A DNA stretch of 64,000 bases from Croceibacterium aestuarii (GTDB lineage Bacteria; Pseudomonadota; Alphaproteobacteria; Sphingomonadales; Sphingomonadaceae): the NCBI RefSeq assembly GCF_030657335.1, contig NZ_CP131039.1:1302001-1366000 (forward strand), read 5' to 3'. Of the stretch, positions 46,653-55,263 are shown in pieces. Under the pieces are notes generated by a model that ran no database searches, was not told the origin of the DNA, and was given only the letters and a program-made list of their open reading frames with translations. Position 1 is the first letter of the stretch. Each line of letters starts with the position of its first letter. Both the position numbers and the translations under genes were made by a program.

Positions 46653-47878
46653 GCGCGGCGCGCCCCCATATCCCGGTCATCGGCGAGCGCAGCCCGAGGA
46701 AGGCGCGCTTCCCGCAGGATCGCAAAACCCAGCTGCGCGTGTGGTGGCGCGAGATCGACCGTGTGCTCCTGGCGCTCGTCCTGCTGCTCATGGCGATCGG
46801 CTCGATCGCGGTAGCCGCGGCCTCTCCGGCGAGCGCGCGGCGGCTTTCGACCAGCTCGGTGCAGCTTGGCGATCTCTATTTCTGGTGGGCGCACGTGCGC
46901 TGGCAGCTCCTTGGCCTGGCGACGATGCTGGGGGTGTCTTTCGCACCGCGCGAGCTCGCCCGGCGCGGGGCGATCGTGCTCGGCGCGGCGATGCTGACCT
47001 GTCTGGTCCTGCTGCCGCTGATCGGCAACGAGGTGAACGGCGCGAAGCGCTGGATCGACATGGGAATCCGCTTCCAGCCGAGCGAGTTCTTCAAGCCCGC
47101 CTATGCGGTCACGCTCGCCTGGATCCTTTCCTGGCGACTGCGCGACCCGCGCCTGCCGGTGATCCAGATCACCGCCGGCCTGATGGCGCTCGTGGTCGTC
47201 CTGCTGATGCTCCAGCCGAACCTCGGCGACGCCATGCTGTTCGTCGGCTGCTGGCTGGTCATGGCGATGCTCGCCGGCCTGCCGATGCAGAAGATCGGCA
47301 TCGTCGCGGGCGGCGGCGTCGGCGCGCTGGCGCTCGCCTACCTGTTCTACGACAACGCCCGGCATCGCATCGACAGCTTCCTCGGCGGGGGCACGGCCTA
47401 CGACCAGGTCGACCTCGCCAGCCGTACGCTGCTCGGCGGCGGGTGGACGGGCACCGGCATCTGGCTCGGGCGTCGCAAGATGCAGTTGCCCGAGGCTCAC
47501 ACCGACTACATCTTCTCGGTCATCGGCGAGGAATTCGGCTTGCTGGTTTGCGGCGTGATCGTGCTGCTCTACCTCGCCATCGTCGGCCGGGTGCTGGTCC
47601 GCATGATCGAGGAAGAGAACCTGTTCGCGGTGCTCGCAGCAACGGGCCTTGCAACCATCTTCGGCGGGCAGGCGTTCATCAACATCCTCGTCAACCTGCA
47701 ACTGTTCCCCTCGAAGGGCATGACCTTGCCACTGATCAGCTACGGCGGATCCTCGACCATAGCCGTCAGCACCACCGTCGGTCTGCTGCTGGCGATGACC
47801 CGGCGCAACCCGTTCCTGACCCGCGATGGCGTGGGCATCACCGCCGCCCGTCCCCGGCGCAAGGCGAAAGCGTCATGA
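46649..47878 (+). CDS. ftsW: Septal peptidoglycan glycosyltransferase FtsW
   Basis: SEDS-family polymerase paired with FtsI (409 residues, about ten transmembrane helices). After a basic cytoplasmic tail come NEVNGAKRWIDMGIRFQPSEFFKPA (SEDS signature), LMLQPNLGD (containing the catalytic-loop Asp region), LPEAHTDYIFSVIGEEFG and SYGGSSTIA. A long hydrophilic N-terminal segment of about 35 residues precedes the first helix. Coupled to murD and murG. Confidence 0.97.
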   Translation: MSAARPHIPVIGERSPRKARFPQDRKTQLRVWWREIDRVLLALVLLLMAIGSIAVAAASPASARRLSTSSVQLGDLYFWWAHVRWQLLGLATMLGVSFAPRELARRGAIVLGAAMLTCLVLLPLIGNEVNGAKRWIDMGIRFQPSEFFKPAYAVTLAWILSWRLRDPRLPVIQITAGLMALVVVLLMLQPNLGDAMLFVGCWLVMAMLAGLPMQKIGIVAGGGVGALALAYLFYDNARHRIDSFLGGGTAYDQVDLASRTLLGGGWTGTGIWLGRRKMQLPEAHTDYIFSVIGEEFGLLVCGVIVLLYLAIVGRVLVRMIEEENLFAVLAATGLATIFGGQAFINILVNLQLFPSKGMTLPLISYGGSSTIAVSTTVGLLLAMTRRNPFLTRDGVGITAARPRRKAKAS

Positions 47879-49071
47879 CCGGCGCGCAAGCGAGAGTGGG
47901 CCGCCACTACGTGCTCGCCGCCGGCGGCACCGGAGGGCATCTGACGCCGGCGTTCGCGCTGGCCCACGTGCTCGAGCGGCGCGGCCACCACGTCGCCCTG
48001 ATAACCGACGAGCGCGGAGCGGCCATACCCGGCAAGCCCGACTTCCTCACCGCGCACGTCCTGCCCGCCGGGCGCTTCGGCAAGAACCCGCTGCACTGGC
48101 CCCGGGGCATTGCGGCGGTGATCGAAGGACGAAGCATGGCGCTGCGCCTGTTCGACAGCTTCGCCCCGAGCGCCGTGATCGGCTTCGGGGGTTACCCCGC
48201 GCTGCCGGCCCTGCTCGCCGCTCGCAAGGCCGCGGTCCCCTCGCTGATCCACGAACAGAATGCCGTGCTGGGACGCGTCAACCGGCTGCTCGCCGGCGGA
48301 GTCAACGCGATCGCCACGGCTTACCCGGACGTCGACCGGCTCAAACCCAAATACCGTGAGAAGGTCCACCTTGTCGGCAACCCGGTGCGGCCGCAGGTCC
48401 TCAGCCTGCGCGACGAACCGTTCCCCGCGTTCACCGACGACGGGCTGCTGCGCGTGCTGGTTACCGGGGGCAGCCAGGGCGCGCGGGTCATGTCGCAAGT
48501 CGTCCCCGATGGGCTGGCGATGCTGCAGCCTGCGCTGCGCAGCCGGCTGCAGGTGACCCAGCAATGCCGCGCCGAAGACCTCGACGCGGTGCGCGAACGC
48601 TATGCGAACCACGGCATTCCCGCCGAACTCGGGACCTACTTCGAGGACATGGCGGCGCGTCTGGCCGATGCGCATCTGTTCATCGGCCGCGCCGGAGCCT
48701 CGACCATCGCCGAGCTGACCGCGGTGGGCCGTCCGGCCATCCTCGTCCCGCTTCCCATTGCCACCGACGATCACCAGGCGGCCAACGTGCGCGAAATGGT
48801 CAAGGCGGGCGGAGCGCGTTCGATCAGGCAGGAACGGTTTACCGCCAAGGAACTGGCCAAGCAGATCCAGGCGCTTGCCCAACGCCCCGAGACGCTCGCC
48901 ACCGCCGCCCACGCGGCGTGGAACTGTGGCCGGCCCAAGGCCGCCGAGGATCTCGCCGACCTCGTCGAAAGCTTCGGCGGTGCGCCGATGCAGGATGTCA
49001 TCCGGGTCCGCGGCGGCGAGGCGAGCGAAAGCCATGCGGGCGAGGCGCTGGCGCGCGGGAACGCAACGTGA
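47875..49071 (+). CDS. murG: Lipid II synthase MurG
   Basis: Peripheral membrane GT-B transferase adding GlcNAc to lipid I (398 residues). The glycine-rich N-terminal motif is [16 protein letters not shown], the lipid-facing [15 protein letters not shown] and the second-domain [10 protein letters not shown] and [11 protein letters not shown] form the UDP-GlcNAc site. The C-terminus is about 35 residues longer than usual, with an extra region [20 protein letters not shown] overlaps ftsW; the murC GTG overlaps its stop. Confidence 0.97.
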   Translation: MTGAQARVGRHYVLAAGGTGGHLTPAFALAHVLERRGHHVALITDERGAAIPGKPDFLTAHVLPAGRFGKNPLHWPRGIAAVIEGRSMALRLFDSFAPSAVIGFGGYPALPALLAARKAAVPSLIHEQNAVLGRVNRLLAGGVNAIATAYPDVDRLKPKYREKVHLVGNPVRPQVLSLRDEPFPAFTDDGLLRVLVTGGSQGARVMSQVVPDGLAMLQPALRSRLQVTQQCRAEDLDAVRERYANHGIPAELGTYFEDMAARLADAHLFIGRAGASTIAELTAVGRPAILVPLPIATDDHQAANVREMVKAGGARSIRQERFTAKELAKQIQALAQRPETLATAAHAAWNCGRPKAAEDLADLVESFGGAPMQDVIRVRGGEASESHAGEALARGNAT

Positions 49072-50495
49072 AGGGCGTCGGGACCGACATCGGCACGATC
49101 CATTTCGTCGGCATCGGCGGAATCGGCATGTCCGGCATCGCCGAAGTGATGCACAACCTCGGCTACTCGGTGCAAGGCTCCGACATTGCCGAGGGCGCTT
49201 CGGTCGAGCGGCTGAGGAAGCGCGGCATCGAGGTCTTCATCGGCCACGACGCGGCGAACCTCGGCGATGCGGCGGTGGTGGTGACCTCGACCGCGGTGCG
49301 GCGCACCAATCCCGAAGTGGCCGCGGCGCTCGACCGGCGGATTCCGGTGGTTCGCCGCGCGGAAATGCTCGCCGAACTGATGCGCCTCAAGAAGACCGTC
49401 GCGGTCGCCGGCACGCACGGCAAGACCACCACCACCAGCATGGTCGCCGCGCTGCTCGATGCCGGGGGGATCGACCCGACCGTGATCAACGGCGGGATCA
49501 TCGAGAGCTACGGCTCCAACGCCCGGCTGGGCGACAGCGAATGGATGGTCGTCGAGGCCGACGAAAGCGACGGCAGTTTCCTGCGGCTCGACGGCACCAT
49601 CGCGGTGGTCACCAACATCGATCCGGAACATCTCGACCACTACGGCTCTTTCGATGCCGTGAAGGACGCCTTCGTCGAGTTCATCGAGAACGTGCCGTTC
49701 TACGGCCTCGCCGTGCTGTGCATCGACCACCCGGAGGTCCAGGCGGTCATCGGCAAGGTGCGCGACCGGCGCGTGCTGACCTATGGGCTCTCCGCCCAGG
49801 CCGATCTGCGCGGCGAGAACATTCGCAGCGCGGAGGGAGGAAATCTGTTTTCCGCCGTCCTGCGCGAGCGCGACGGGCGCGAACGCAGGATCGACAACGT
49901 CTTCCTGCCGATGCCGGGCAGGCACAACGTGCAGAACGCGCTCGCCGCGATCGCCGTGGCCCTCGAAATGGGTTGCGACGACGACACGGTCCGCTCCGGC
50001 TTCGCCCAGTTCGGCGGGGTGCAGCGGCGCTTTACCCGCGCCGGCGAGACCGGCGGGGTGACGGTGATCGACGATTATGCGCACCACCCGGTCGAAATCC
50101 GCGCGGTTCTCGCTGCGGCGCGAGAGGCGGCGTCGAACGGGGCGGGCGGACGCGTCATCGCCGTGGTCCAGCCGCACCGCTACACCCGACTGCGCGACCT
50201 GATGACCGAGTTCCAGGCCGCCTTCAACGATGCCGACCTCGTCTATGCCGCTCCGGTCTATCCGGCCGGCGAACAGCCGATCGAGGGGGTTTCCTCGGCC
50301 GTGCTGGTCGAGGGCATGCGCGCCAGCGGACACCGCTCGGCGGCCGAGACCGCCGGGCCTGACGAACTGGCGGCGGAACTCGCCAGGGTGGCGAAGGCTG
50401 GCGACTACGTCGTCTGCCTCGGCGCGGGCGACATTACCAAGTGGGCTGCGGGTCTGGCCGACGGAATCGCGGCGGCGCGGGAGAAAGCCGCATGA
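49068..50495 (+). CDS. murC: UDP-MurNAc:L-Ala ligase MurC
   Basis: First amino-acid ligase of the peptide stem (475 residues). [21 protein letters not shown] is the UDP-binding N-terminus (given by position 11-31), the P-loop is [13 protein letters not shown], and EADESDGSF and [11 protein letters not shown] form the catalytic site. [12 protein letters not shown] is the C-terminal block. Start codon GTG. It is in its standard dcw position before murB. Confidence 0.97.
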   Translation: MKGVGTDIGTIHFVGIGGIGMSGIAEVMHNLGYSVQGSDIAEGASVERLRKRGIEVFIGHDAANLGDAAVVVTSTAVRRTNPEVAAALDRRIPVVRRAEMLAELMRLKKTVAVAGTHGKTTTTSMVAALLDAGGIDPTVINGGIIESYGSNARLGDSEWMVVEADESDGSFLRLDGTIAVVTNIDPEHLDHYGSFDAVKDAFVEFIENVPFYGLAVLCIDHPEVQAVIGKVRDRRVLTYGLSAQADLRGENIRSAEGGNLFSAVLRERDGRERRIDNVFLPMPGRHNVQNALAAIAVALEMGCDDDTVRSGFAQFGGVQRRFTRAGETGGVTVIDDYAHHPVEIRAVLAAAREAASNGAGGRVIAVVQPHRYTRLRDLMTEFQAAFNDADLVYAAPVYPAGEQPIEGVSSAVLVEGMRASGHRSAAETAGPDELAAELARVAKAGDYVVCLGAGDITKWAAGLADGIAAAREKAA

Positions 50496-51469
50496 GCCGG
50501 CAGCACGGCGAACACCTGCGCGCGTGGACCAATGCGCCCGGTTCGGAAGACGCCGCCGCGCCGACCGGCTTCGTCGGCGGCAAGGTGCGCGGCAAGCTGA
50601 CCCCGCAGGCGCCGCTGGCCAAGCTCGTGTGGTTCAAGACCGGCGGCCCGGCCGACTGGCTGTTCGAACCTGAGGACCTGCCCGACCTGCTGCAGTTCAT
50701 GACCGGGCTGCAGGAAGGGACGCCGGTCATGGCGCTCGGCCTCGGCTCCAACCTCATCGTGCGCGACGGCGGCGTGCCCGGCGTCGTGGTGCGGCTCGGC
50801 AAGGCGTTCGCTGAGGTCGAAACTGGCGAGGATGGCATGATCCGGTGCGGCGGCGGGGCGAGCGGGATCCTCGTCTCCTCGACTGCGCGCGACGCCGGCA
50901 TCGCCGGGCTCGAATTCCTGCGAGGCATTCCCGGAACCGTCGGCGGCTTCGTGCGCATGAACGGCGGCGCCTATGGCCGCGAGGTGGCCGATATCCTGGT
51001 CGATTGCGACGTCGTGCTGCCGGGCGGCAGCCTGATCACGCTCGCGGCATCCGACCTGCAATACAGCTACCGCCACTCGAAACTGCCCGAAGGAGCGATC
51101 GTCGTCTCGGCCCGCTTCCGCGGAACGCCAGGCGATCCTGCGGCGATCGGCGCGGAAATGGACCGCATCGCAGCGGCGCGCGAGGAATCGCAGCCGCTCC
51201 GGACCAGGACCGGCGGCTCGACCTTCAAGAACCCGCCCCCCGCTGTATCCAGGGGACGCAAGGCGTGGGAACTGGTCGACGCGGCCGGCTGCCGCGGGCT
51301 GACCCGCGGCGGGGCGCAGGTGAGCGAAAAGCACGCCAACTTCCTGATCAACACCGGCGACGCCACCAGCGCCGACATCGAGGGCCTGGGCGAAGACGTG
51401 CGCCGCCGCGTGTCGGAACAGGAAGGCGTGATGCTGGAATGGGAAATCCAGCGGGTGGGGCGGCCGTGA
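50492..51469 (+). CDS. murB: UDP-N-acetylenolpyruvoylglucosamine reductase MurB
   Basis: FAD enzyme reducing enolpyruvyl-UDP-GlcNAc to UDP-MurNAc (325 residues, type I). FAD-site motifs are [33 protein letters not shown] and [17 protein letters not shown]. The substrate-proton donor Ser is in GGSTFKNPP, and the C-terminal [10 protein letters not shown] is present. Here murB is not followed by ddl directly: a DUF4262 gene begins inside its stop codon (GTGA). Confidence 0.97.
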   Translation: MSRQHGEHLRAWTNAPGSEDAAAPTGFVGGKVRGKLTPQAPLAKLVWFKTGGPADWLFEPEDLPDLLQFMTGLQEGTPVMALGLGSNLIVRDGGVPGVVVRLGKAFAEVETGEDGMIRCGGGASGILVSSTARDAGIAGLEFLRGIPGTVGGFVRMNGGAYGREVADILVDCDVVLPGGSLITLAASDLQYSYRHSKLPEGAIVVSARFRGTPGDPAAIGAEMDRIAAAREESQPLRTRTGGSTFKNPPPAVSRGRKAWELVDAAGCRGLTRGGAQVSEKHANFLINTGDATSADIEGLGEDVRRRVSEQEGVMLEWEIQRVGRP

Positions 51470-51963
51470 ACGACAACCACCTGACCGAAATCGAACAGAC
51501 CATCGTCGACATGGTCGACAAGCATGGCTGTTTCATCATGTCCGTTTTCGATCCCGAGGGTGTCGCACCGGATTTCTCCTATTCGATCGGCTATGCCCGG
51601 ACGGTCCAGCAACCAGATGTGATCGTATTCTCCCTGCCAAAAAGCTTGCGTGCTTCGATGATCAACGAAATTTGGCGGCAGATGTCTGAAGATGGTCTTG
51701 AGCTGTCAGACGGTGCCGAGATTTCTGATCTGCTCGAGGGACATATATGCGTTGCACGTGAAGTGACGGATCCGGCGGCGATTGCCGAGCACTTCGGCTC
51801 TGCGATTTGGTATTACCGGCATATTGGAATGCCAGCGGTCTCAAGGGCCTTTCAAATTGTCTGGCCCGGTGCGCATCAAGGTCTATTGCCCTGGGAGGAA
51901 GGTTGCGCGTCGGAGGTAATTGAAGATCAGCCAGCGCTTTACGTAACGGGGACCGTCCATTGA
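51466..51963 (+). CDS. DUF4262 protein inserted in the dcw cluster
   Basis: A 165-residue soluble protein of the DUF4262 family. DKHGCFIMSVFDPEGVAPDF, FSYSIGYARTVQQPDVIVFSL and the late FQIVWPGAHQGLLPWEEGC follow the family pattern. Its biochemical function is unknown. The GTG overlaps the murB stop and its TGA overlaps the ddl TTG start, so it is translationally fused into the operon. Base composition is clearly lower in G+C than murB and ddl, especially after about position 51600, with codons such as AAA, TTT and ATA that are rare nearby. The usual order is murB-ddl. Insertion by transfer is inferred. Confidence 0.88.
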   Translation: MNDNHLTEIEQTIVDMVDKHGCFIMSVFDPEGVAPDFSYSIGYARTVQQPDVIVFSLPKSLRASMINEIWRQMSEDGLELSDGAEISDLLEGHICVAREVTDPAAIAEHFGSAIWYYRHIGMPAVSRAFQIVWPGAHQGLLPWEEGCASEVIEDQPALYVTGTVH

Positions 51964-52916
51964 CCCGCCTCGCACCCCTTCACGTCGCCGTGCTGATGGG
52001 CGGCTGGGCCAACGAGCGCGAGGTTTCGCTGATGTCGGGCAAAGGCGTGGCCGACGCGCTCGAGGCGCGCGGGCACCGCATCACACGGATCGACATGGAT
52101 CGGCAGGTCGCGGCAAAGCTCGCCGAGACCGCGCCCGACGTCGTCTTCAACGCGCTCCACGGCGTGCCCGGCGAAGACGGCACCGTGCAAGGCATGCTGG
52201 ACCTGATGGGCATTCCCTACACCCACTCGGGCCTCGCCACCTCGGTCATCGCCATCGACAAGGAGCTGACCAAGCTGCTGCTGGTCCCGGCGGGCATCCC
52301 GATGCCGGGCGGTCGGATCGTCAAGAGCGCCGAGCTGCACGACAGGGATCCCCTGCCGCGCCCCTATGTGCTCAAGCCGGTCAACGAAGGCAGCTCGGTC
52401 GGGGTCGCGATCGTCACCGAAGAGGGCAATTACGGCAACCCGATCGCGCGCGACAGCAAGGGGCCGTGGCAAGAGTTCAGTGAGCTTCTCGCCGAGCCCT
52501 ACATCCGCGGCCGCGAGCTGACCGCGGCGGTGCTGGGGGACCGCGCGCTGATGGTCACCGAACTGGTGCCCAAGTCGGGCTTCTACGATTTCGACGCCAA
52601 GTACACCGACGGGATGACCGAGCACATCTGCCCGGCCGACATCCCGGAGAGCATCGCCAGTCTGTGCCTCGACTATGCCCTCAAGGCGCACCGGGTGCTC
52701 GGCTGCCGCGGCGTCAGCCGGACCGACTTCCGCTGGGACGACCAGCGCGGCGAGGCCGGGCTGTTCGTGCTCGAGACCAACACCCAGCCGGGCATGACCC
52801 CGCTCAGCCTCGTGCCCGAACAGGCGCGCCATTGCGGGATCGAATACGGCGAGCTGTGCGAAATCGTGATCGAGGACGCGCTGCGCCACTTCGACAAGGT
52901 CGGGGAGATGGCCTGA
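51960..52916 (+). CDS. ddl: D-alanine-D-alanine ligase
   Basis: ATP-grasp enzyme making the D-Ala-D-Ala that MurF attaches (318 residues). It shows VLMGGWANEREVSLMSG, ALHGVPGEDGTVQGMLDLMGI, KPVNEGSSVGVAIV and the metal-binding ETNTQPGMTPLSLVP. The start codon is TTG, overlapping the DUF4262 stop; TTG is unusual in this cluster, where ATG and GTG prevail, and may be a by-product of the insertion. The stop overlaps the ftsQ ATG. Confidence 0.96.
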   Translation: MTRLAPLHVAVLMGGWANEREVSLMSGKGVADALEARGHRITRIDMDRQVAAKLAETAPDVVFNALHGVPGEDGTVQGMLDLMGIPYTHSGLATSVIAIDKELTKLLLVPAGIPMPGGRIVKSAELHDRDPLPRPYVLKPVNEGSSVGVAIVTEEGNYGNPIARDSKGPWQEFSELLAEPYIRGRELTAAVLGDRALMVTELVPKSGFYDFDAKYTDGMTEHICPADIPESIASLCLDYALKAHRVLGCRGVSRTDFRWDDQRGEAGLFVLETNTQPGMTPLSLVPEQARHCGIEYGELCEIVIEDALRHFDKVGEMA

Positions 52917-53830
52917 TGGCGCAGACCATCCGCCGCAAGCAGACCGGCGTGCGCCGTCAGGCCCGCGCCCAGGGAACCAAGCGCCAGGTCCGCAAGGCGC
53001 GGGCGCAGACCAGCACGCTGGTCGATGCGCTGATGCGCGTGCTGCCCTTTACCGAGGAGCAGCTGCACCGCTTCTTCCTGTTCCTGATCCTGCTTGGCGC
53101 GGCAGTCGGCGCATGGTTCGTCGCCAGCCTGGCCGGTCTCAATATCTTGATCGACCGGCAGTTCGCCGCTGCCGCGGCCAACGCCGGGTTCGAGGTCGAC
53201 CGCGTCGAGGTCCACGGCGTCAAGCGGATGAACGAGCTCAAGGTCTACGAACGCGTGCTCGGCGCGCGCGACCGGGCGATGCCCCAGGTCGACCTGGACG
53301 AACTGCGCGCCTCGCTGCTCGGGCTCAACTGGGTCGAGGACGCCCGCGTCAGCCGCCAGCTGCCCGACACTATCGTCATCGACATCGTCGAGCGCACGCC
53401 CCACGCGGTTCTGGCCAAGCCCGACCGGCTGGTGCTGATCGACGGGACCGGGCACGAACTCGAGCCGATTTCGCGCGCCAATGCCAAGGGCCTGCTGAAG
53501 ATTTCGGGTCCCGGCGCCCAGGCGCAGGTCGAGAGCCTTACCGCTTTGCTCGATGCCGCCCCGGCGCTGCGTCCGCAGGTCGCGGCGGCCGAGTGGATCG
53601 GCAACAGGCGCTGGAACCTGACCTTCAAATCGGGACAACTGCTCTCGCTGCCCATGGGCGACAAGGACGCCGCCGGGGCGCTGATCAACTTCGCCCGGCT
53701 CGACGGCGTTCACCGCCTGCTCGGCGGCAAGGTCGTCGCCTTCGACATGCGCTCGCCGGACCGCATCTACATGCGGTGCCCCGACTGCAAGGAAACCGAC
53801 AAGCCCGATTTCGCCGGAGGTGTCTCCTGA
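52916..53830 (+). CDS. ftsQ: Cell division protein FtsQ
   Basis: Bitopic divisome protein scaffolding FtsB/FtsL (304 residues). A long, very basic cytoplasmic N-terminus (about 60 residues, e.g. IRRKQTGVRRQARAQGTKRQ) precedes one transmembrane helix (FFLFLILLGAAVGAWFVASL). A POTRA domain (FEVDRVEVHGVKRMNELKVYERVLG) and the beta domain with DIVERTPHAVL follow. A C-terminal CPDCKETDKPDF pair of cysteines is a small local addition. Overlaps ddl and ftsA by one base each. Confidence 0.95.
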   Translation: MAQTIRRKQTGVRRQARAQGTKRQVRKARAQTSTLVDALMRVLPFTEEQLHRFFLFLILLGAAVGAWFVASLAGLNILIDRQFAAAAANAGFEVDRVEVHGVKRMNELKVYERVLGARDRAMPQVDLDELRASLLGLNWVEDARVSRQLPDTIVIDIVERTPHAVLAKPDRLVLIDGTGHELEPISRANAKGLLKISGPGAQAQVESLTALLDAAPALRPQVAAAEWIGNRRWNLTFKSGQLLSLPMGDKDAAGALINFARLDGVHRLLGGKVVAFDMRSPDRIYMRCPDCKETDKPDFAGGVS

Positions 53831-55134
53831 TGGCCGCAAACCCGAACCAGCCTCGCATCACCCGCGTCTTCGGCGCGGTCAACATCGGCAGCTTTCGCAT
53901 CTCGGCGATGATCGCCGGAACCACCGAGGGCGGGGAGATGATCGTCCTCGGCTCCGGCCACCGTGCCGCGCAGGGCGTCAAGCGCGGCTACGTCACCGAC
54001 ATGGCCGCGGCCACTTACGCCGTGCGCGATGCGCTCGAGAAGGCCGAGAAGGTCGCCGGGACGAGCGTGCAGAGCGTCTGGCTCGGTGCCTCCGGCGCGG
54101 GGCTCGCCAGCCGCATCAACCAGGTCGAGATCGAGATCGGCGGACGGCGCATCGAGGACGAGGATGTCGAGCAGCTGCTCGGCGCGGCCAAGGACGCGAT
54201 CCAGCCCGACGGGCGCATGGTGCTGCACGCCCAGCCGGCGTGCTATTTTCTCGACGGGGCGGACGGCATTTCCAATCCCCGCGGCCTTCATGCCGAGCGG
54301 CTCGGAGTGGCCATCCACACCATGCTCGCCGACGGCGCGCCGATGCGCAATCTGCGCGAAGCGGTCGAGAACGCCCATCTCGAAGTCGAAGGCGTCGTCG
54401 CTTCGCCGATCGGCGCGGGCTATGCCTGCCTGACCGAAGAGGAGCGCGACATCGGCGTGGCTCTGGTCGAATTCGGCGCCGAAGTGACCAACGTTTCGGT
54501 CTTTGCCGGCGGCATGCTCGTCGGCCTCAGCTCGATCCCGACGGGCTCGGCCGACATCACCGACGCTATCGCCAGCCACTTCGGCATTCGTCGCTTCCAG
54601 GCCGAGCGGCTCAAGTGCGTTTCGGGCTCGGCCATCGCCAGCCCGCGCGACCACCGCGAACGTATCCCGGTCAACGGCCCGGGCGAGGACAACGCCGGCC
54701 CGCCGGCCCGCGGCGCCGACGAGCACAATCGCATCGCCCGCGCGGATCTCATCTCGGTGGTGACCGGCGAGCTCGACCGGCTGGTCAGCGAGGTTGGCCG
54801 CGCACTCGAGGCGATGGGCTTCACCGGCGGACCGGGCGGATCGCGCGGTCGGCAAGTGGTGATCACCGGCGGCGGGGCGGAAATGGCCGGGCTGGCGGAC
54901 TATGCCCAGGCGGCGCTCGCCAAGCCGGTTCGCATCGGCCGCCCCCCGCAGCTGCGCGGCCTGCCCGAAGCGCACTCCGTCCCCGGTTTCGCCACGCTCG
55001 CCGGCCTGATCCTCTATGCGGCCGAGGACCCGATCGACATCAGGATTTTCGGGCGCGACCGGCAAATCACGATGCGCTATGGCCCCGCGGCGATGGCGCA
55101 GCGCATCTGGCACGCGGCCAGGGCCTACTTCTGA
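53830..55134 (+). CDS. ftsA: Cell division protein FtsA
   Basis: Actin-like ATPase that tethers FtsZ to the membrane (434 residues). The N-terminus has the first phosphate loop (FGAVNIGSFRISAMIAG), VEFGAEVTNVSVF is the second phosphate motif, and VITGGGAEMAGL the adenosine motif. The SHS2-like 1C insert follows the first subdomain. The C-terminal residues (MAQRIWHAARAYF) form an amphipathic segment in the place of the membrane-targeting helix. A 129 bp gap separates it from ftsZ. Confidence 0.95.
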   Translation: MAANPNQPRITRVFGAVNIGSFRISAMIAGTTEGGEMIVLGSGHRAAQGVKRGYVTDMAAATYAVRDALEKAEKVAGTSVQSVWLGASGAGLASRINQVEIEIGGRRIEDEDVEQLLGAAKDAIQPDGRMVLHAQPACYFLDGADGISNPRGLHAERLGVAIHTMLADGAPMRNLREAVENAHLEVEGVVASPIGAGYACLTEEERDIGVALVEFGAEVTNVSVFAGGMLVGLSSIPTGSADITDAIASHFGIRRFQAERLKCVSGSAIASPRDHRERIPVNGPGEDNAGPPARGADEHNRIARADLISVVTGELDRLVSEVGRALEAMGFTGGPGGSRGRQVVITGGGAEMAGLADYAQAALAKPVRIGRPPQLRGLPEAHSVPGFATLAGLILYAAEDPIDIRIFGRDRQITMRYGPAAMAQRIWHAARAYF

Positions 55135-55158
55135 ATGCCCGAACCGGCGGAAAACCTA

Positions 55159-55207
55159 GGAATCCAGCACTGTGGATAAGGCCATTTACCTTTTGCACCC
55201 GCGAATC
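55159..55207 (+). promoter_or_regulatory. ftsZ upstream module: GANTC sites and a perfect DnaA box
   Basis: Within the 129 bp between ftsA and ftsZ lie GGAATC (55159-55164), the DnaA box TGTGGATAA (55171-55179, complement of TTATCCACA, no mismatch), TTTTGCAC (55191-55198) and a second GAATC (55203-55207). In Caulobacter, CcrM methylation at GANTC and DnaA both influence ftsZ transcription. Similar control is inferred here. A closely related module lies at 58830-58863. Confidence 0.6.
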
Positions 55208-55263
55208 CCTTTGTGGCACAAGCGAGTTGCAAGAAATGTGACACTCTTTCTCGAGGAAATGGG

